Below, piece after piece: positions 5,445 through 7,436 of a DNA stretch of 7,436 nucleotides. The translations under genes were made by a program, and so were the position numbers. This DNA is from CALAED01 sp937891035 (GTDB lineage: Bacteria > Actinomycetota > Actinomycetes > Streptosporangiales > Streptosporangiaceae): positions 1 to 7,436 of the forward strand of contig DASQSZ010000070.1 of NCBI GenBank assembly GCA_035642125.1, given 5' to 3'. The stretch's first letter is position 1, and every line of letters begins with the position of its first letter. The notes beneath the pieces were generated by a model that was not told the DNA's origin, did no database searches, and saw only the letters and a program-made list of their open reading frames with translations.

Positions 5445-6947
5445 GTGGCAGCACCGCAGAATTACCTCGCGGTCATCAAGGTCGTCGGCATCGGCGGCGG
5501 CGGCGTCAACGCCGTCAACCGAATGATCGAAGAGGGACTCAAGGGCGTCGAGTTCATCGCGATCAACACCGACGCCCAAGCGCTGCTCATGAGCGACGCG
5601 GACGTGAAGCTCGATGTCGGCCGCGAGCTCACCCGCGGCCTCGGCGCCGGCGCCAACCCGGACGTGGGCCGCAAGGCCGCCGAAGACCATCGTGAAGAGA
5701 TCGAAGAGGTCATCAAGGGCGCGGACATGGTGTTCGTCACCGCCGGCGAGGGCGGCGGCACCGGCACCGGCGGCGCCCCCGTGGTCGCCAACATCGCCCG
5801 CTCACTCGGCGCCCTGACCATCGGCGTGGTGACCCGTCCGTTCAGCTTCGAGGGCAAGCGCCGCGCGATGCAGGCCGAGGCCGGCATCGAGACGTTGCGC
5901 GACGAGGTCGACACGCTCATCGTCATCCCCAACGACCGGCTGCTGTCGATCTCCGACCGTCAGGTCAGCGTGCTCGACGCGTTCAAGGCCGCCGACCAGG
6001 TGCTGCTGTCCGGTGTTCAGGGCATCACCGATCTGATCACCACCCCCGGATTGATCAACCTCGACTTCGCCGACGTCAAGTCGGTCATGTCGGGCGCCGG
6101 CTCGGCGCTCATGGGCATCGGGTCCGCCCGCGGCGACGATCGCAGCGTGGCGGCAGCTGAAATGGCGATCTCCAGCCCGCTGCTGGAGGCGAGCATCGAT
6201 GGCGCGCACGGCGTACTGTTGTCCATCTCCGGCGGGTCCGACCTCGGCCTGTTCGAGATCAACGAGGCCGCGCAGCTGGTGTCCAACGCGGCCGCCCCCG
6301 ACGCCAACATCATCTTCGGCGCGGTCATCGACGACGCGCTCGGCGACGAGGTGCGGGTGACCGTCATCGCAGCCGGGTTCGACGAGGGCCGGCCGCCCAA
6401 GGCGAAGCCGTCGCCGGATCGCCGGTCGGCCGCGGCACAGGAGCAGAACGCCCGGCCGGCGACGCCGCCGCCGCGCTCGGCCACGCCGGCCCCGCGGTTC
6501 GCGGCGTCCGCCCCGTCAACGGTGGTCTCCGACGCGGCCTCCTCGCGACCTGCCGCCGGTCCCACGGCGGCCGCCGCGCCGCCCGCGCCACCGGCCCCGC
6601 CCACCGCGCCGCCCGCCGCTCCGCCCGCCCAACCTGCGGCGACTGGGCGGTCCGCGCCGGCCGGAGTGCCGGCCGAGGGCTCGCCGGCGGTGGAACCCGG
6701 CGAAAAGAAGGAGACCGTACCGGCGGCGAGCGCTTCACCGGAGCACGCGCCAGGCAAGCCTTCGGCGGAGCCCGCCGCGCCGCGCCCTAAGGTGCCGCGG
6801 CCGGCCGACGAGCCGTCGCCGTTCGCGGCGGCCGACGGCGGCGACGGCGCGGGTCCGGTCGCGGCGAGCTGGAAGGAGCCGCCGCGCCGCCGCCCGGTCG
6901 TCTTCGATGAGGACGACGACCTCGACGTGCCCGACTTCCTCAAGTAA
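5445..6947 (+). CDS. ftsZ: Cell division protein FtsZ (tubulin-like GTPase) with a long linker
   Basis: FtsZ polymerises with GTP into the cytoplasmic ring that organises the septum. From GTG 5445 it is 500 aa. The globular part (about 1-312) is textbook: VGIGGGGVNAVN near the N-terminus, the tubulin signature GGGTGTG (103-109), TRPFSFEGKRR, and the T7 loop NLDFADV (205-211) with both catalytic acidic residues (Asp207, Asp210). The core ends at VTVIAAGFD. A linker of about 174 residues (313-486), rich in Pro, Ala, Ser and charged residues, leads to the acidic C-terminal peptide FDEDDDLDVPDFLK (487-500), the likely site for SepF or other partners. Streptomyces and Mycobacterium FtsZs are about 380-400 aa, so the extra length is nearly all linker. 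The gene has its own predicted promoter and leader (5261-5444). ATG 5388 is a weaker alternative start. Confidence 0.96.
   Translation: MAAPQNYLAVIKVVGIGGGGVNAVNRMIEEGLKGVEFIAINTDAQALLMSDADVKLDVGRELTRGLGAGANPDVGRKAAEDHREEIEEVIKGADMVFVTAGEGGGTGTGGAPVVANIARSLGALTIGVVTRPFSFEGKRRAMQAEAGIETLRDEVDTLIVIPNDRLLSISDRQVSVLDAFKAADQVLLSGVQGITDLITTPGLINLDFADVKSVMSGAGSALMGIGSARGDDRSVAAAEMAISSPLLEASIDGAHGVLLSISGGSDLGLFEINEAAQLVSNAAAPDANIIFGAVIDDALGDEVRVTVIAAGFDEGRPPKAKPSPDRRSAAAQEQNARPATPPPRSATPAPRFAASAPSTVVSDAASSRPAAGPTAAAAPPAPPAPPTAPPAAPPAQPAATGRSAPAGVPAEGSPAVEPGEKKETVPAASASPEHAPGKPSAEPAAPRPKVPRPADEPSPFAAADGGDGAGPVAASWKEPPRRRPVVFDEDDDLDVPDFLK
6567..6641 (+). repeat. Ala/Pro low-complexity tract in the FtsZ linker
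   Basis: This encodes 25 residues (375-399) made of Ala and Pro with single Thr and Gln, in APP-like repeats. The DNA is a run of GCG/CCG/GCC/CCC codons, a type of tract that can change length by slippage. It sits in the middle of the disordered linker, and the reading frame is intact. Confidence 0.8.
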
Positions 6948-7027
6948 GTCAAGCTCCGATGCGTCAGTGGCGCTGAGTTCGGCGATTCACTGGTTCGAGC
7001 GACCGTGGGCGCCAAGAGTACGCGGAG

Positions 7028-7042
7028 CCGGGAGCGACCCGG
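7028..7042 (+). other. Small hairpin upstream of the yggS-like start
   Basis: CCGGG (7028-7032) and CCCGG (7038-7042) form a 5-bp stem with a 5-nt loop, ending 7 nt before GTG 7050. Part of the purine run GGGAG (7030-7034) is in the stem. It could affect translation start; it is short enough to be chance. Confidence 0.3.
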
Positions 7043-7049
7043 GGGTGAG

Positions 7050-7436
7050 GTGCCTACGAACGACCAGGATGCACGCGGGCGCAGGGACGAACTGGCCGCC
7101 AACCTGAAGTCCGTGCGGCGGCGCGTCGAGGCCGCGTGTGCCGCCGCCGGCCGGGACGCGGCCGAGATCACCATGATCGCGGTGACGAAGACCTTCCCGG
7201 CCTCGGACGTACGGTTGCTCGCCGAGTTGGGCGTCGTCGACATCGGCGAAAACCGCGACCAAGAAGCCTCCCCCAAGGCGGCCGCCTGCGCTGATCTGCC
7301 GCTGACCTGGCACTTCGTTGGTCAGTTGCAGACCAACAAGACGCGTTCCGTGGCGATGTACGCGGGAGTCGTGCACTCCGTGGACCGGCCGCGGTTGGTG
7401 ACCGCGCTGTCGGCGGCGGCCGTACGGGCCGGCCGG
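7050..7436 (+). CDS. YggS/YlmE-family PLP-binding homeostasis protein, N-terminal part (runs off window)
   Basis: The frame is open from GTG 7050 to the last base (129 codons), so the 3' part is outside the window. The translation matches the YggS/YlmE/PLPBP family (COG0325), single-domain TIM-barrel proteins that bind pyridoxal phosphate and buffer its level without a known catalytic reaction. Family motifs seen are RDELAANL near the N-terminus, IAVTKTFPASD with the PLP-binding Lys47, GENRDQEA, and WHFVGQLQTNKTRSV, then VHSVDR. The start is uncertain. GTG 7050 gives a normal N-terminus but a GGTGAG run touches it directly; in-frame GTG 7005 would add 15 residues. The frame is the same as ftsZ and open from its stop. 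In actinobacteria this gene commonly precedes sepF, which would be expected just beyond the window. The usual yfiH/pgeF gene between ftsZ and yggS is absent. Confidence 0.92.
   Translation, partial: MPTNDQDARGRRDELAANLKSVRRRVEAACAAAGRDAAEITMIAVTKTFPASDVRLLAELGVVDIGENRDQEASPKAAACADLPLTWHFVGQLQTNKTRSVAMYAGVVHSVDRPRLVTALSAAAVRAGR

Noticed and set aside
6964..6976. Possible terminator after ftsZ (TCAG/CTGA)
   Set aside because: Only a 4-bp stem with no T-run; it gives no support for transcription stopping here.
6990..7003. GGTTCGAGC, similar to a tRNA T-loop, after ftsZ
   Set aside because: No acceptor, D or anticodon stems can be built around it.
6017..7276. Antisense open frame (419 codons) opposite the ftsZ 3' half
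   Set aside because: It is Ala/Gly/Ser-rich, the reflection of the Pro/Ala linker codons, and spans the ftsZ-yggS junction without motifs.

Overview
The window is a segment of the division and cell wall (dcw) cluster of a GC-rich actinobacterium, all on the + strand. It holds the 3' end of murD, then complete ftsW, murG, murC, ftsQ and ftsZ, then the 5' part of a YggS/YlmE-family PLP-binding protein gene. Support for Actinomycetota: very high GC with G/C at third positions, frequent GTG starts, an FtsZ beginning VAAPQNYLAVIKVVGIGGGG and ending in an acidic LDVPDFLK tail, and a MurG with GGGTAGHIEPALA. The order murG-murC-ftsQ-ftsZ differs from Streptomyces, where murC lies elsewhere, and resembles mycobacteria. 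A filamentous actinomycete of the Streptosporangiales/Thermomonosporaceae kind is my guess, not something the sequence proves. I saw no in-frame TTA codon.

Layout: murD end (1-327); 115-nt gap; ftsW (443-1723); 30-nt gap; murG (1754-2878); a 14-codon ORF (2875-2919) that overlaps the murG stop and the murC start; murC (2916-4352); a 102-nt gap with small hairpins and an ATG-TGA start-stop pair; ftsQ (4455-5186); a 258-nt regulatory region (5187-5444) with a good sigma-70-type promoter, several dyads and a relatively AT-rich patch; ftsZ (5445-6947); a 102-nt gap; and the yggS-like gene (7050 to the window edge).

How the genes work together: MurC and MurD add L-Ala and D-Glu to UDP-MurNAc in the cytoplasm. 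MurG adds GlcNAc to lipid I to make lipid II. FtsW polymerises lipid II at the septum, FtsQ scaffolds the divisome, and FtsZ forms the cytokinetic ring. The YggS-like protein is a PLP-homeostasis factor that commonly sits beside sepF downstream of ftsZ.

The proteins themselves are conventional, and I see no mobile element, CRISPR array, RNA gene or exotic defence system. The parts worth a second look are non-coding or architectural: the repeat and dyad array upstream of ftsZ, the mini-ORF between murG and murC, the unusually long Pro/Ala-rich FtsZ linker, and the absence of the yfiH/pgeF gene usually found between ftsZ and yggS in actinobacteria.
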